DNA of 64,000 bases from Streptomyces sp. B21-105 (GCF_036898465.1 NZ_JARUMJ010000001.1:3038001-3102000), one strand, 5' to 3'. Numbered from the stretch's first letter, positions 1 through 9,481 are shown. Notes: generated by a model from the letters alone, not told the origin. Made by a program: numbers and translations.

Positions 1-27
1 GCGCTCGTCGGCGCGCCGTACGTCCAT
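1..27 (-). CDS. 5' end of a minus-strand gene, possibly pirin-like (partial)
   Basis: Only nine codons are visible, reading MDVRRADER from an ATG at 25-27. The start MDVRRA(A)DR is common in actinobacterial pirin-family cupins, which is the only reason for the suggestion. No clear ribosome-binding site precedes it. The gene would be divergent from fasR. The call is weak because almost all of the gene lies outside the window. Confidence 0.25.
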
Positions 28-195
28 CACACGCCCACGGTAGACCCGTCGGCGGGCCGCGGGGGCCGGGCCGCGACGGGCGCGCGGAGGGAAACGCCGG
101 GAGAGGGCCGGGAGAGGACCTTCCGGCCGCGACAAGACGTCCCCACCTGCGACCCGGCGGCACACGCGGCCGCCCCGATGAGGCAGTCTTGTCCC

Positions 196-1401
196 GTGCC
201 CGAACCCGAAACCAGTCATCCCGAACCCGCGGCGCACGCCGTCCACTCCCACCCCGCGACGCTGAAGCGGCTGGTGAAGTCCTCCGGGAGCCTCGCCGCC
301 CAGGCCATCGCGAGGATGGACGAGACACTGCCGTGGTACCGGGCGATGCCACCGGAGAACCGTTCCTGGATCGGGCTGGTCGCCCAGGCGGGCATCGCCG
401 CCTTCACCGAGTGGTTCCGGCATCCGGACGCCCCGCAGGCCATCTCCACGGACGTGTTCGGCACGGCGCCGCGCGAACTGACCCGGGCCATCACGCTGCG
501 GCAGACGGTGGAGATGGTGCGCACCACCATCGAGGTCATGGAGTCCGCAATCGACGAGGTCGCGGCCCCCGGTGACGAGAACGTGCTGCGCGAGGCGCTG
601 CTGGTGTACGCCCGGGAGATCGCGTTCGCCACCGCCCAGGTCTACGCCCAGGCCGCCGAGGCCCGCGGCGCCTGGGACGCCCGGCTCGAGTCGCTCGTCG
701 TGAACGCCGTGCTGAGCGGCGAGGCCGACGAGGGGGCCGTGAGCCGGGCCGCCGCGCTCGGCTGGAACTCGCCGGAGCATGTCTGCGTCGTCCTCGGCAC
801 CGCCCCGGACGGCGACTCCGAACTGACCGTGGAAGCCATCCGGCGGGCCTCGCGGCACTCCAAGCTCCAGGTGCTCACCGGGGTCCTCGGCTCCCGGCTG
901 GTGGTGATCGCCGGCGGCAGCGACAACCCGCTGGCCGTCGCCAAGTCCCTCATCGGGCCGTTCGCCGCCGGCCCGGTGGTGGCCGGCCCTGTCGTGCCCG
1001 ACCTGCTCGCCGCGACCCGGTCCGCACAGGCCGCCGCGGCGGGGCTCAAGGCGTGTTCCGCCTGGCAGGACGCACCCCGGCCGGTCCTGGCGGACGATCT
1101 CCTCCCGGAGCGCGCGATCGCCGGCGATCCCGGCGCGCGCGAGCAGTTGGTGGAGGAGATCTACAGACCGCTGGAGGAGGCGGGGTCGGCGCTCCTGGAG
1201 ACGCTCTCCGTCTATCTCGAACAGGCGTCCAGTCTCGAAGGGGCCGCCCGGATGCTCTTCGTGCATCCGAACACCGTGCGCTACCGGCTTCGACGTGTGA
1301 CTGACGTCACCGGCTGGTCGCCTTCGGATGTACGCTCCGCGTTCACGCTCCGGATCGCGCTGATCCTGGGGCGTCTGGTCGACGGAGATCCTCAGAGCTA
1401 G
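196..1401 (+). CDS. fasR: FasR, PucR-type transcriptional activator of fatty acid synthesis
   Basis: A cytoplasmic DNA-binding regulator of about 401 residues. A C-terminal PucR-type helix-turn-helix at about residues 338-385 contains VHPNTVRYRLRRV, followed by the end motif AFTLRIALILGRL. The N-terminal two thirds is the sensor region of this family. It lies directly upstream of and codirectional with fabD-fabH-acpP-fabF, the arrangement known for Streptomyces FasR, which activates that operon. I chose the GTG at 196 because MPEPE fits the family start. An in-frame ATG at 178 would add six residues, and neither has an ideal ribosome-binding site. The gap to fabD is 89 bases. Confidence 0.9.
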   Translation: MPEPETSHPEPAAHAVHSHPATLKRLVKSSGSLAAQAIARMDETLPWYRAMPPENRSWIGLVAQAGIAAFTEWFRHPDAPQAISTDVFGTAPRELTRAITLRQTVEMVRTTIEVMESAIDEVAAPGDENVLREALLVYAREIAFATAQVYAQAAEARGAWDARLESLVVNAVLSGEADEGAVSRAAALGWNSPEHVCVVLGTAPDGDSELTVEAIRRASRHSKLQVLTGVLGSRLVVIAGGSDNPLAVAKSLIGPFAAGPVVAGPVVPDLLAATRSAQAAAAGLKACSAWQDAPRPVLADDLLPERAIAGDPGAREQLVEEIYRPLEEAGSALLETLSVYLEQASSLEGAARMLFVHPNTVRYRLRRVTDVTGWSPSDVRSAFTLRIALILGRLVDGDPQS

Positions 1402-1490
1402 CTTTTTGTCGGGGGTCCACAAAACCCCCTGCCGTTCTTCGTCCCTGTCCCCACGGGCGGCTTCGGCCGTCCCCAAGAGAGAGTGTGAGA

Positions 1491-2408
1491 GTGCTCGTAC
1501 TCGTCGCTCCCGGCCAGGGCGCCCAGACGCCCGGCTTCCTGACCCCCTGGCTCGACCTCCCCGGTGTCGAGGACCGTCTGCGTACCCTGTCGACGGCCAT
1601 CGACCTCGACCTGGTGCACTACGGCACGAACGCCGACGCGGACGAGATCCGCGACACCGCGATCGCCCAGCCGCTGCTCGTGGCGGCCGGACTCGTCTCC
1701 GCCGCGGCGCTCGGCGACATCACGCCCGGCGCGGTCGCGGGCCACAGCGTCGGCGAGTTCACCGCGGCCGTCTTCGCCGGCGTCCTCGACGACACCGCCG
1801 CGCTGGGCCTGGTCCGCAGGCGCGGCCTGGCCATGGCGGACGCCGCCGCGATCACCGAGACCGGCATGTCCGCGCTGCTCGGCGGCGACCCCGACGTCTC
1901 CGTCGCACACCTGGAGAAGCTGGGGCTGACCCCGGCGAACATCAACGGCGCGGGCCAGGTCGTCGCCGCGGGCACGCTGGAGCAGCTCGCCGCGCTGAAC
2001 GAGGACAAGCCCGAGGGCGTCCGCAAGGTCGTGCCGCTGAAGGTCGCCGGCGCGTTCCACACCCGTCACATGGCGCCCGCCGTCGAGTCCCTGGCGAAGG
2101 CGGCCGCGGAGCTCACGCCGGCCGACCCGACGGTCCGTTACGTCTCCAACAAGGACGGGCAGGCCGTGTCCACCGGCGCGGAGATCCTGGACCGGCTGGT
2201 CGGCCAGGTCGCCAACCCGGTCCGCTGGGACCTGTGCATGGAGACCTTCAAGGAGCTCGGCGTGACCGCGATCGTCGAGGTCTGCCCCGGCGGCACCCTG
2301 GTCGGCCTCGCCAAGCGTGCCCTGCCCGGCGTGAAGACGCTGGCGCTGAAGACCCCCGACGATCTCGACGCCGCTCGCGAGCTCATCGCCGAGCACGGCG
2401 TCGCCTGA
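1491..2408 (+). CDS. fabD: malonyl-CoA:ACP acyltransferase
   Basis: Transfers malonyl from CoA to the acyl carrier protein, supplying extender units to type II fatty acid synthase and, in streptomycetes, to type II polyketide synthases. The protein has about 305 residues, normal for FabD. The oxyanion-hole Gln lies in APGQGAQ (Q9), the nucleophile in GHSVGEF (S86) and the catalytic His in AGAFHTRHM (H190). The GTG at 1491 gives MLVLVAPGQGAQ, as expected for the family. A GTG two codons upstream (1485) is possible. It is the first gene of the operon, and fabH follows after nine bases. Confidence 0.96.
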   Translation: MLVLVAPGQGAQTPGFLTPWLDLPGVEDRLRTLSTAIDLDLVHYGTNADADEIRDTAIAQPLLVAAGLVSAAALGDITPGAVAGHSVGEFTAAVFAGVLDDTAALGLVRRRGLAMADAAAITETGMSALLGGDPDVSVAHLEKLGLTPANINGAGQVVAAGTLEQLAALNEDKPEGVRKVVPLKVAGAFHTRHMAPAVESLAKAAAELTPADPTVRYVSNKDGQAVSTGAEILDRLVGQVANPVRWDLCMETFKELGVTAIVEVCPGGTLVGLAKRALPGVKTLALKTPDDLDAARELIAEHGVA

Positions 2409-2417
2409 GGAGCCCTG

Positions 2418-3449
2418 ATGGCGAAGATCAAGCCCAGTAAGGGCTCCCCATACGCGCGGATCCTCGGCGTCGGCGGCTACCGGCCGACCCGGGTGGTGCC
2501 CAACGAGGTGATCCTGGAGACGATCGACTCGTCCGACGAATGGATCCGTTCGCGCTCGGGCATCGAGACCCGGCACTGGGCGAACGACGAGGAGACCGTC
2601 GCCGCCATGTCGGTCGAGGCGTCCGGCAAGGCGATCGCCGACGCCGGGATCACCGCCGAGCAGATCGGCGCGGTGGTCGTCTCGACCGTCTCGCACTTCA
2701 AGCAGACCCCGGCCGTGGCGACCGAGATCGCCGACAAGCTCGGCACGAACAAGGCCGCCGCCTTCGACATCTCGGCCGGCTGCGCGGGCTTCGGCTACGG
2801 CCTGACCCTCGCCAAGGGCATGGTCGTCGAGGGCTCCGCCGAGTACGTGCTCGTCATCGGCGTGGAACGGCTGTCCGACCTGACCGACCTGGAGGACCGT
2901 GCGACGGCCTTCCTGTTCGGTGACGGCGCGGGCGCCGTCGTCGTCGGTCCGTCCGACGAACCGCACATCGGCCCGACCGTGTGGGGCTCGGAGGGCGACA
3001 AGTCCGAGACCATCAAGCAGACCGTGCCGTGGAACGAGTTCCACATCGGGGACGTGACCAACCTCCCGCTCGACAGCAAGGGCAACGTCAAGTTCCCGGC
3101 GATCACGCAGGAGGGCCAGGCGGTCTTCCGCTGGGCCGTGTTCGAGATGGCGAAGGTCGCCAAGGAGGCGCTGGACGCCGCCGGCATCACCGCCGACGAA
3201 CTGGACGTCTTCATCCCGCACCAGGCCAACGAGCGGATCATCGACTCGATGGTGAAGACTCTCAAACTGCCGGAGACGGTCACGGTCGCCCGTGACGTGC
3301 GCACCACCGGCAACACCTCGGCCGCCTCGATCCCGCTCGCGATGGAGCGGCTCCTGGCGACCGGTCAGGCGAAGAGCGGCGACACCGCGCTCGTCATCGG
3401 ATTCGGGGCGGGTCTCGTCTACGCCGCCACTGTCGTTACCCTCCCCTAG
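2418..3449 (+). CDS. fabH: beta-ketoacyl-ACP synthase III
   Basis: Catalyses the first condensation of fatty acid synthesis, joining an acyl-CoA primer (branched or straight in actinomycetes) with malonyl-ACP. The protein has 343 residues. The Cys-His-Asn triad is visible: C122 in SAGCAGFGYG, H268 in FIPHQANERI and N299 in TTGNTSAAS. A GAGGAG ribosome-binding site overlapping the fabD stop precedes the ATG, so translation is probably coupled to fabD. acpP follows after 81 bases. Confidence 0.96.
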   Translation: MAKIKPSKGSPYARILGVGGYRPTRVVPNEVILETIDSSDEWIRSRSGIETRHWANDEETVAAMSVEASGKAIADAGITAEQIGAVVVSTVSHFKQTPAVATEIADKLGTNKAAAFDISAGCAGFGYGLTLAKGMVVEGSAEYVLVIGVERLSDLTDLEDRATAFLFGDGAGAVVVGPSDEPHIGPTVWGSEGDKSETIKQTVPWNEFHIGDVTNLPLDSKGNVKFPAITQEGQAVFRWAVFEMAKVAKEALDAAGITADELDVFIPHQANERIIDSMVKTLKLPETVTVARDVRTTGNTSAASIPLAMERLLATGQAKSGDTALVIGFGAGLVYAATVVTLP

Positions 3450-3530
3450 GCACTCCGTGCCGGATCATCCGGTCCGGGACGGTAAACAGCCCATGCCACA
3501 CCCTCTGGAACAGTAAAGAAGGAGCGCCAC

Positions 3531-3779
3531 ATGGCCGCCACTCAGGAAGAGATCGTCGCCGGTCTCGCCGACATCGTGAACGAGATCGCCGGCATCCCGG
3601 TTGAGGACGTCCAGCTGGACAAGTCCTTCACCGACGACCTGGACGTCGACTCGCTGTCCATGGTCGAGGTCGTCGTCGCCGCCGAAGAGCGCTTCGACGT
3701 CAAGATCCCGGACGAGGACGTCAAGAACCTCAAGACCGTCGGCGACGCGACGAGCTACATCCTCAAGCACCAGGCCTGA
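3531..3779 (+). CDS. acpP: acyl carrier protein of fatty acid synthesis
   Basis: An 82-residue acidic carrier protein that holds growing acyl chains on a phosphopantetheine arm. The attachment serine is S41 in DVDSLSMVEV, and the following helix is the usual recognition helix. A strong AAGGAG ribosome-binding site precedes the ATG, which fits the high expression needed for ACP. It lies between fabH and fabF as in other streptomycetes. Confidence 0.96.
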   Translation: MAATQEEIVAGLADIVNEIAGIPVEDVQLDKSFTDDLDVDSLSMVEVVVAAEERFDVKIPDEDVKNLKTVGDATSYILKHQA

Positions 3780-3881
3780 TCTACCGATCACCTGGGCTGA
3801 ACTGCCCCGCCACCCGGCGGTGGCGCCGTTCTCCCCGCTGAGGCGGGGGCAGTCCTCCTCGCAACGTTGGAGAAAGAATCC

Positions 3882-5162
3882 GTGAGCCCGACCAATCGCA
3901 CCGTGGTCGTCACCGGTATCGGCGCAACCACACCGCTGGGTGGCGACGCAGCCTCTACCTGGGAGGGCCTCGTCGCCGGCAAGTCCGGCGTCAAGGCACT
4001 GTCCCAGGAGTGGGCGGCCGATCAGGCCGTCAAGATCGCGGCCCCGGTCGCGGTGGAGCCCCTCGAGGTCATCCCGCGGCCGCAGGCCCGCAAGCTGGAC
4101 CGCTCGGCGCAGTTCGCGCTGATCGCGGCCCAGGAAGCCTGGAAGGACGCCGGGTTCTCCGGCAAGGCCGGCGAGGACGGCAGTGACGGCAAGGTCGACC
4201 CCGACCGGCTCGGCGCGGTCATCGCCTCCGGCATCGGCGGCGTGACCACCCTGCTCGACCAGTACGACGTGCTGAAGGAGAAGGGCGTCCGCCGCGTCTC
4301 CCCGCACACCGTGCCCATGCTGATGCCGAACAGCCCGTCCGCCAACGTGGGTCTGCTCGTGGGCGCCCGCGCCGGCGTGCACACGCCGGTCTCGGCGTGC
4401 GCGTCGGGCGCGGAGGCCATCGGCTACGCCATCGAGATGATCCGCACGGGCCGTGCCGACGTCGTGGTCGCCGGCGGCACGGAGGCGGCGATCCACCCGC
4501 TGCCCATCGCCGCGTTCGGCAACATGATGGCGATGTCCAAGAACAACGAGAACCCGCAGGGCGCGTCGCGTCCCTACGACGTCGCCCGTGACGGCTTCGT
4601 CCTGGGCGAGGGCGCCGGCGTGATCGTCCTGGAGTCCGCCGAGCACGCCGCCGCGCGCGGTGCGCGGGTGTACGCCGAGGCGGTCGGCCAGGGCATCTCC
4701 GCCGACGCGCACGACATCGTGCAGCCGGAGCCCGAGGGCCGCGGCATCGCGCACGCCCTGCAGAACCTGCTGGACAACACCGACCTGAACCCGGCGGAGA
4801 TCGTGCACGTCAACGCGCACGCCACCTCCACGCCGGCCGGTGACGTGGCCGAACTGAAGGCGCTGCGCAAGGTCTTCGGCGACGACGCGGACCACTTCGC
4901 GGTCTCCGCGACCAAGTCCATGACCGGTCACCTGCTGGGCGGCGCGGGCGGCGTCGAGTCCGTCGCCACGGTGCTCGCGCTGTACCACCGGATCGCCCCG
5001 CCGACCATCAACGTCGAGAACCTCGACCCCGAGGCCGAGGCGAACGCGGACATCGTGCGCGGCGAGGCGCGCAAGCTGCCCGTCGAGGGCCGTATCGCCG
5101 CCCTGAACGATTCGTTCGGGTTCGGCGGGCACAACGTCGTCCTGGCGTTCCGGTCGGTCTGA
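3882..5162 (+). CDS. fabF: beta-ketoacyl-ACP synthase II
   Basis: The elongating condensing enzyme of type II fatty acid synthesis, about 426 residues. The Cys-His-His triad is C173 in PVSACASGAE, H313 in VNAHATSTPAGD and H350 in KSMTGHLLGG. I start at the GTG at 3882 because GGAGAAAG lies just upstream. An upstream TTG (3867) overlaps that site and is unlikely. It is the last gene of the fab operon and is followed by a strong hairpin at 5192-5228. Confidence 0.95.
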   Translation: MSPTNRTVVVTGIGATTPLGGDAASTWEGLVAGKSGVKALSQEWAADQAVKIAAPVAVEPLEVIPRPQARKLDRSAQFALIAAQEAWKDAGFSGKAGEDGSDGKVDPDRLGAVIASGIGGVTTLLDQYDVLKEKGVRRVSPHTVPMLMPNSPSANVGLLVGARAGVHTPVSACASGAEAIGYAIEMIRTGRADVVVAGGTEAAIHPLPIAAFGNMMAMSKNNENPQGASRPYDVARDGFVLGEGAGVIVLESAEHAAARGARVYAEAVGQGISADAHDIVQPEPEGRGIAHALQNLLDNTDLNPAEIVHVNAHATSTPAGDVAELKALRKVFGDDADHFAVSATKSMTGHLLGGAGGVESVATVLALYHRIAPPTINVENLDPEAEANADIVRGEARKLPVEGRIAALNDSFGFGGHNVVLAFRSV

Positions 5163-5191
5163 TCACCCTGATCACAGTCGTCCTGAACGGC

Positions 5192-5228
5192 AGTGGCCCG
5201 GACTCCCCGTGGGGGGTCCGGGCCACTT
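5192..5228. terminator. fab operon terminator hairpin
   Basis: An inverted repeat AGTGGCCCGGACTCCCC / GGGGGGTCCGGGCCACTT lies 30 bases after the fabF stop. Like many streptomycete terminators it has no long T run. It lies between convergent genes and could serve both strands. The following stretch to about 5310 holds short imperfect repeats of GCTGCGGGTCGGCTGAG. Confidence 0.75.
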
Positions 5229-5328
5229 GGCGTTGTGGGTCGGCGGTGGTCTGTGCTGCGGGTCGGCTGAGGGCGGGCTGCGGGTCGGCTGAGGGTCGGC
5301 TGCGGGCCGGTGGGAGCCGACCGGGCGG

Positions 5329-5823
5329 TCACACCACCTGATGCAGCCAGCGCACCGGAGCTCCCTCGCCCGCGTGGCGGAACGACTCCAGCTCATCGTC
5401 CCACGGCTTGCCGAGGAGCTTGGCGAGTTCGGCCTCGAGGTCCGTCTCACCGCGCCTGCTGCGCAGCAGGGCGGCGCGCAGCCGGTCCTCCGGGATCAGG
5501 ATGTCTCCGTGGATGCCGGTGACGGCGTGGAAGATGCCGAGGTCGGGCGTGCAGCTGTAGCGCTCGCCCTCGGCGGTGGCGCAGGGCTCGGCGGTGACCT
5601 CGAAGCGCAGCATCTGCCACCCGCGCAGCGCCGAGGCCAGCTTGGACGCCGTACCGGCCTCGCCCTTCCAGGAGAACTCCGAGCGCCAGGTGCCGGGCGC
5701 GGCGGGCTGCCGGATCCAGTCGAGGCTGACGCGCGTGCCGAGCACCCCGGCGACGGCCCATTCGACGTGCGGGCACAGCGCGCGCGGCGCGGAGTGCACG
5801 TACAGAACTCCACGTGTCGTCAC
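5329..5823 (-). CDS. DUF3145 family protein
   Basis: A conserved actinobacterial protein of 164 residues with no known biochemical role. The start is the GTG at 5821-5823 (VTTRGVLYVHSAP), preceded by GGAGGT at good spacing. Upstream in-frame starts lack such a site. DUF3145 proteins are often encoded next to the fab operon in streptomycetes, as here. It has no signal peptide or membrane segment and looks cytoplasmic. It is convergent with fabF. Confidence 0.85.
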   Translation of the reverse strand: MTTRGVLYVHSAPRALCPHVEWAVAGVLGTRVSLDWIRQPAAPGTWRSEFSWKGEAGTASKLASALRGWQMLRFEVTAEPCATAEGERYSCTPDLGIFHAVTGIHGDILIPEDRLRAALLRSRRGETDLEAELAKLLGKPWDDELESFRHAGEGAPVRWLHQVV

Positions 5824-6102
5824 CGGGACCTCCGGGCAGAGCGGGACAGTCTTGCAGGCTGACATGGCGGCGGTGGCAGGCAGCCGCGCTGATGGCGAGG
5901 CTACCGTGCGGCGGCGCAAGGAGTGTGACGTACCGTCGGTCCCGGTGCCGCGAAACGTCCGCCTTTCACTCGGCAGGACGCCTGTGCGGGCCTGGAGCGT
6001 TCCATCTTGTGGGTGTCATTCGCCGGGAACTCCCGAGCGTTGTCATGAGGAGAGCGTGTTCGAAGATCGGACAGAGTCGGCGAATCGAGGGGACACCAGC
6101 GG

Positions 6103-6996
6103 ATGCGGATGCGAAACCGGCACGCACGGGCCCTGCTGGCGGGCACGACGGCGGCCGTCCTGGGACTGGCGGGGTGTGACGTCCAGGGGGGCGACGGCGC
6201 GGCCGCGCCCGGCACCCGGGCCAGGCAGGCGCAGCCGTCGCCGACGTCGCTGTGGGACTCGAGCCCCGACTCGGTGGCGGCGGTGGGCGACTCGATCACG
6301 CGCGGCTTCGACGCCTGCGGCGTCCTCGCGGACTGTCCCGAGGTGTCCTGGGCGACCGGCAGCAGCGCCGAGGTGAACAGTCTCGCCGTCCGGCTGCTGG
6401 GCGCGGCGAAGGCGGCCACGCACAGCTGGAACCATGCCGAGACCGGCGCGCGGATGGCGGACCTGACAGCCCAGATGGTGCGGGCGGCGGCACAGAAGCC
6501 GCAGTTGGTGGCGGTGATGGCGGGCGCGAACGACGCATGCCGGCGGTCGACGGCGGCGATGACGCCGGTGGCGGACTTCCGCGCCCAGTTCGAGGAGGCA
6601 CTCCGCACGCTGCGGCGCGCGCTGCCGAAGACGCAGGTGTACGTGGCGAGCGTGCCCGACCTCAAGCGGCTGTGGTCGCAGGGGCGGACGAACGCGCTGG
6701 GCAAGCAGGTGTGGAAGCTGGGCATCTGCCCGTCGATGCTGGGCGACGCGGACGCACTGGACTCGGCGGCGACGCTGCGGCGGGCGACCGTCCAGAAGCG
6801 GGTGGAGGCCTACAACACGGTGCTGAAGGAGGTCTGCGCGAAGGACGCGCGGTGCCGGTTCGACGGCGGCGCGGTGTACGACTTCCGGTTCGGCACGGAC
6901 CAGCTGAGTCACTGGGACTGGTTCCATCCGAGCAAGGACGGGCAGGCGCGGCTCGCGGAACTGGCGTATCGCAAGGTCACCGCGAAGACCTCGTGA
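6103..6996 (+). CDS. secreted SGNH/GDSL-type hydrolase lipoprotein
   Basis: A 297-residue predicted lipoprotein. A signal peptide ends in the lipobox LAGC (lipid Cys C25). The SGNH blocks are present: block I GDSITRGFD with nucleophile S64, block III GAND at 141-144, and block V DWFHPS with D272 and H275. The family contains esterases and lipases, and the substrate cannot be read from the sequence. GAGGGGAC lies upstream of the ATG. The next gene, a mutarotase, starts 39 bases after the stop, so cotranscription is possible. Confidence 0.85.
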   Translation: MRMRNRHARALLAGTTAAVLGLAGCDVQGGDGAAAPGTRARQAQPSPTSLWDSSPDSVAAVGDSITRGFDACGVLADCPEVSWATGSSAEVNSLAVRLLGAAKAATHSWNHAETGARMADLTAQMVRAAAQKPQLVAVMAGANDACRRSTAAMTPVADFRAQFEEALRTLRRALPKTQVYVASVPDLKRLWSQGRTNALGKQVWKLGICPSMLGDADALDSAATLRRATVQKRVEAYNTVLKEVCAKDARCRFDGGAVYDFRFGTDQLSHWDWFHPSKDGQARLAELAYRKVTAKTS

Positions 6997-7035
6997 TCTC
7001 GTGGCGTCGTGACCTCGTGACCTAAAGTTCCGCTC

Positions 7036-8013
7036 ATGAGCGAACACTTCGGAACACTTCCCGACAGCACCGCGGTGCACCGCTGGACCCTGGAGCGGGC
7101 GGGGACCCGGGTGCGGGTCCTGTCCTACGGCGGGATCGTGCAGTCCGTCGAGGTCCCGGACCGCGACGGCCGCCCGGCGAACGTGGTCCTGGGGTTCGCG
7201 GAGCTGGACGGCTATCTCGCCCACCCCGAGCCGTATCTCGGCGCGCTGGTCGGGCGGTACGCCAACCGGATCGCGCACGCCCGCTTCCGGCTGGACGGCC
7301 TGACGTACGCGCTGGAGCCCAACAACGCGCCGAACTCCCTGCACGGCGGCGCGCGCGGCTTCGACAAACGGGTGTGGGAGGCGGAGCCGGTCGAGCACGG
7401 GCTGCGGCTGAGCCGGGTCAGCGCGCACGGCGAGGAGGGCTTCCCCGGCCGGCTGAAGGTGTCGGCGACGTACACGCTCGACGCGTCGGGGGCGCTGCAC
7501 CTCGTGTACGAGGCGGTCACGGACGCCCCGACGACGGTCAACCTGACCAATCACAGCTACTTCACCCTCGGGGGTCCCGGCAGCGGCGGCGCCGGCGGGC
7601 ACGAGCTGCGGCTGGCCGCCTCCCGTTACACACCGGTGGACGCCGACCTGATCCCGACCGGGGAGCTCGCGCCGGTCGCGGACACCCGCTTCGACTTCCG
7701 CGCGTCGCGCAAGGTCGACGCCGACTACGACCACAACTTCGTGCTCGACAAGGGCGTCACGGACACGCCGGTCGAGGTGGCCGAGCTGCACGACCCCGCG
7801 TCCGGGCGGGTGCTGACGGTTGCGACGACCGAGCCGGGGCTCCAGCTGTACACCGCCGACCACCTCGGCGAGCCGTTCACGCCGGGCGAGGGCGTCGCCC
7901 TGGAGACCCAGCACTTCCCCGACTCGCCGAACCGCCCGGAGTTCCCGAGCACGGTCCTGCGGCCGGGCGGGGTCTACCGGTCGGAGACGGTGTACGGCTT
8001 CTCGGCCCGGTAG
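7036..8013 (+). CDS. galM: aldose 1-epimerase (galactose mutarotase)
   Basis: Interconverts alpha and beta anomers of aldoses such as galactose in the cytoplasm. The 325-residue protein has the family fold signatures: SLHGGARGFDKRVW, catalytic His H173 in NLTNHSYFTLGG and catalytic Glu E290 in ALETQHFPDSPN. It is one of two mutarotases in the window. The other (29932-30981) sits in a sugar-import operon, whereas this one has no sugar genes beside it. A strong hairpin follows the stop. Confidence 0.92.
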   Translation: MSEHFGTLPDSTAVHRWTLERAGTRVRVLSYGGIVQSVEVPDRDGRPANVVLGFAELDGYLAHPEPYLGALVGRYANRIAHARFRLDGLTYALEPNNAPNSLHGGARGFDKRVWEAEPVEHGLRLSRVSAHGEEGFPGRLKVSATYTLDASGALHLVYEAVTDAPTTVNLTNHSYFTLGGPGSGGAGGHELRLAASRYTPVDADLIPTGELAPVADTRFDFRASRKVDADYDHNFVLDKGVTDTPVEVAELHDPASGRVLTVATTEPGLQLYTADHLGEPFTPGEGVALETQHFPDSPNRPEFPSTVLRPGGVYRSETVYGFSAR

Positions 8014-8057
8014 GCCACGGGAGCGGGGGGAAGGCGGGCAGGCCCGGGAACGACATT

Positions 8058-8092
8058 GCCCCGGTCCAGGGGTCAGGGTCCCGGACCGGGGC
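8058..8092. terminator. terminator after galM
   Basis: A hairpin with arms GCCCCGGTCC and GGACCGGGGC lies 45 bases after the galM stop, between convergent genes. A short T-containing stretch follows. Confidence 0.6.
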
Positions 8093-8279
8093 TGTTCAAG
8101 GGGGCGATGATCGCCTGATCACACGTTAATCGTCGCGGGGATCCCTCGGTCGGCATCAGAGCGGGCCGCCTGGATTTCGTACGAACCCTTCACAAAGAAC
8201 CAGAGGTCGTCCGCCTCCTCCCCCGGACCGGTCCAGGCCCCCGCCCCGGCCCCGACCCCGACCCCGCCGAACCTGCCCG

Positions 8280-8612
8280 CTACTGGCCCCACTTGAGGGC
8301 GAGGGCCTTGCTCGCCGCGCAGACGAGCGCGAAGCCGAGGGCGAGGCCGTGTGCGTCGGCGGCCCAGAGGGCGACGACCCCGCTGCCGAACCACGCCAGT
8401 TCGAAGCCGGCCCGGCCCGCGCCGCGCGTCTTGAACCGGGCCCGCGGCGAGCCGCACAGTGCCCATAGCACGATCAGCGCCGCCGGGGCAGCGAGCCCCG
8501 GCAGCCAGGGGCGGGCTGTGGAGAAGCCCCAGTAGGAGACGGCCGCGAGGGTGCCCAGCTCGATCAGGAAGAGGACGCCCAGGTTGGCTGCTTTCACGGC
8601 CGGCGGTGTCAC
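8280..8612 (-). CDS. YrdB/DUF2568-like small membrane protein
   Basis: A 110-residue very hydrophobic protein with about four membrane segments (residues about 8-30, 36-52, 66-85 and 87-105). It resembles the YrdB family of unknown function. The GTG start overlaps the stop of the preceding EI24-domain gene as GTGA, so the two are translationally coupled. Nothing in the sequence tells what it does. Confidence 0.7.
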   Translation of the reverse strand: MTPPAVKAANLGVLFLIELGTLAAVSYWGFSTARPWLPGLAAPAALIVLWALCGSPRARFKTRGAGRAGFELAWFGSGVVALWAADAHGLALGFALVCAASKALALKWGQ

Positions 8613-9481
8613 CGGTGCGGGGTGCCGGGCCGGCCGGACGTGCGGGCCGCGCCGGCGCCGTCCGTGTCGGGGGCGTAGTCCGTGTCGGGGGCGTCGTCCG
8701 CGTCGGGGGCGTCGTCCGCGTCGTCACCCTCGGAGCTCTCCTCGCCGAGCAGTTCGCGGGCGAGCAGGGTGGCGCCGGCGACCGCGCCCGGCATCAGGAA
8801 CACCGCGACGAAGGGGACCAGGAAGGCCAGCCCCAGGGGCGTGCCGAAGCCCCAGATCAGCGTCTTGCGGGAGCGGAACAGGGCGAGCCGGGCGCGCAGG
8901 TCGACGTCGCGGCGCTGGAGGGCGACGGCAGCGAGCTCCTCGGTGAGGAAGAAGCCGGTGACGAAGAAGCCGAGCACCGGCACGACCGTCTGGCCGACGA
9001 CCGGGATGAACCCGAGGGTGAACAGCAGCACCGCCCACATCAGCGCGCGGGCCAGGATGCGCAGGCTGTCCCGGGCGGAGATCCACAGTTCCCGCCAGAG
9101 CGGCAGCCCGGACTCGGGGGCCGTGCCGTCGGGCGAGACGTCCCGGTCGACCCGCTCGGAGAGGCTCTCGTAGAAGGGCTGCCCGATGAGCAGGGTCACG
9201 GCGGTGAAGGTCAGGACGGCGAGGAGCAGGCCGAGAGCGAACAGCACGGCGGTGAGGAAACCGCGGAACAGGCCGAGCCAGGGGCTGGACCAGTCGTCGG
9301 CGAACGGCGTCGCCCACCCCACGAAGCCCTCGCCCCACACCGCGAGCGCCACCAGGGCCGCCACGTAGAGGACGAGCGTGATCAGGCCGGGGACCAGCCC
9401 GAAGCCGTACTGCCTGCCGTGCCTGGCCACCCACCGCTGGCCCTTCAGCAGGTACTGGAAACCCACCCCGAGATCGCGCAT
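8609..9481 (-). CDS. EI24/CysZ-like integral membrane protein
   Basis: A 290-residue membrane protein. The N-terminus, MRDLGVGFQYLLKG followed by W-rich hydrophobic segments, is typical of actinobacterial EI24-domain (CysZ-like) proteins. I see about four to five membrane segments over residues 25-235. The C-terminal tail is acidic and repetitive (DDADDAPDADD). CysZ transports sulfate in enterobacteria, but actinobacterial members are uncharacterised, so no substrate is assigned. It overlaps the downstream YrdB-like gene by four bases. Confidence 0.75.
   Translation of the reverse strand: MRDLGVGFQYLLKGQRWVARHGRQYGFGLVPGLITLVLYVAALVALAVWGEGFVGWATPFADDWSSPWLGLFRGFLTAVLFALGLLLAVLTFTAVTLLIGQPFYESLSERVDRDVSPDGTAPESGLPLWRELWISARDSLRILARALMWAVLLFTLGFIPVVGQTVVPVLGFFVTGFFLTEELAAVALQRRDVDLRARLALFRSRKTLIWGFGTPLGLAFLVPFVAVFLMPGAVAGATLLARELLGEESSEGDDADDAPDADDAPDTDYAPDTDGAGAARTSGRPGTPHR
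8660..8724. repeat. 18-bp tandem repeat encoding an acidic tail
   Basis: Three near-identical 18-bp units (GTCCGTGTCGGGGGCGTA and variants) plus a partial fourth. They encode repeats of about six residues (DDAPDA) at the C-terminus of the EI24-like protein. In-frame units suggest length variation by slippage without loss of frame. Confidence 0.8.

Noticed and set aside
1398..3221. 607-codon open frame on the minus strand across fabD and fabH
   Set aside because: It is the mirror of the fab genes. Composition is Arg/Gly/Asp-rich with no family motif, a usual effect of high GC third positions.
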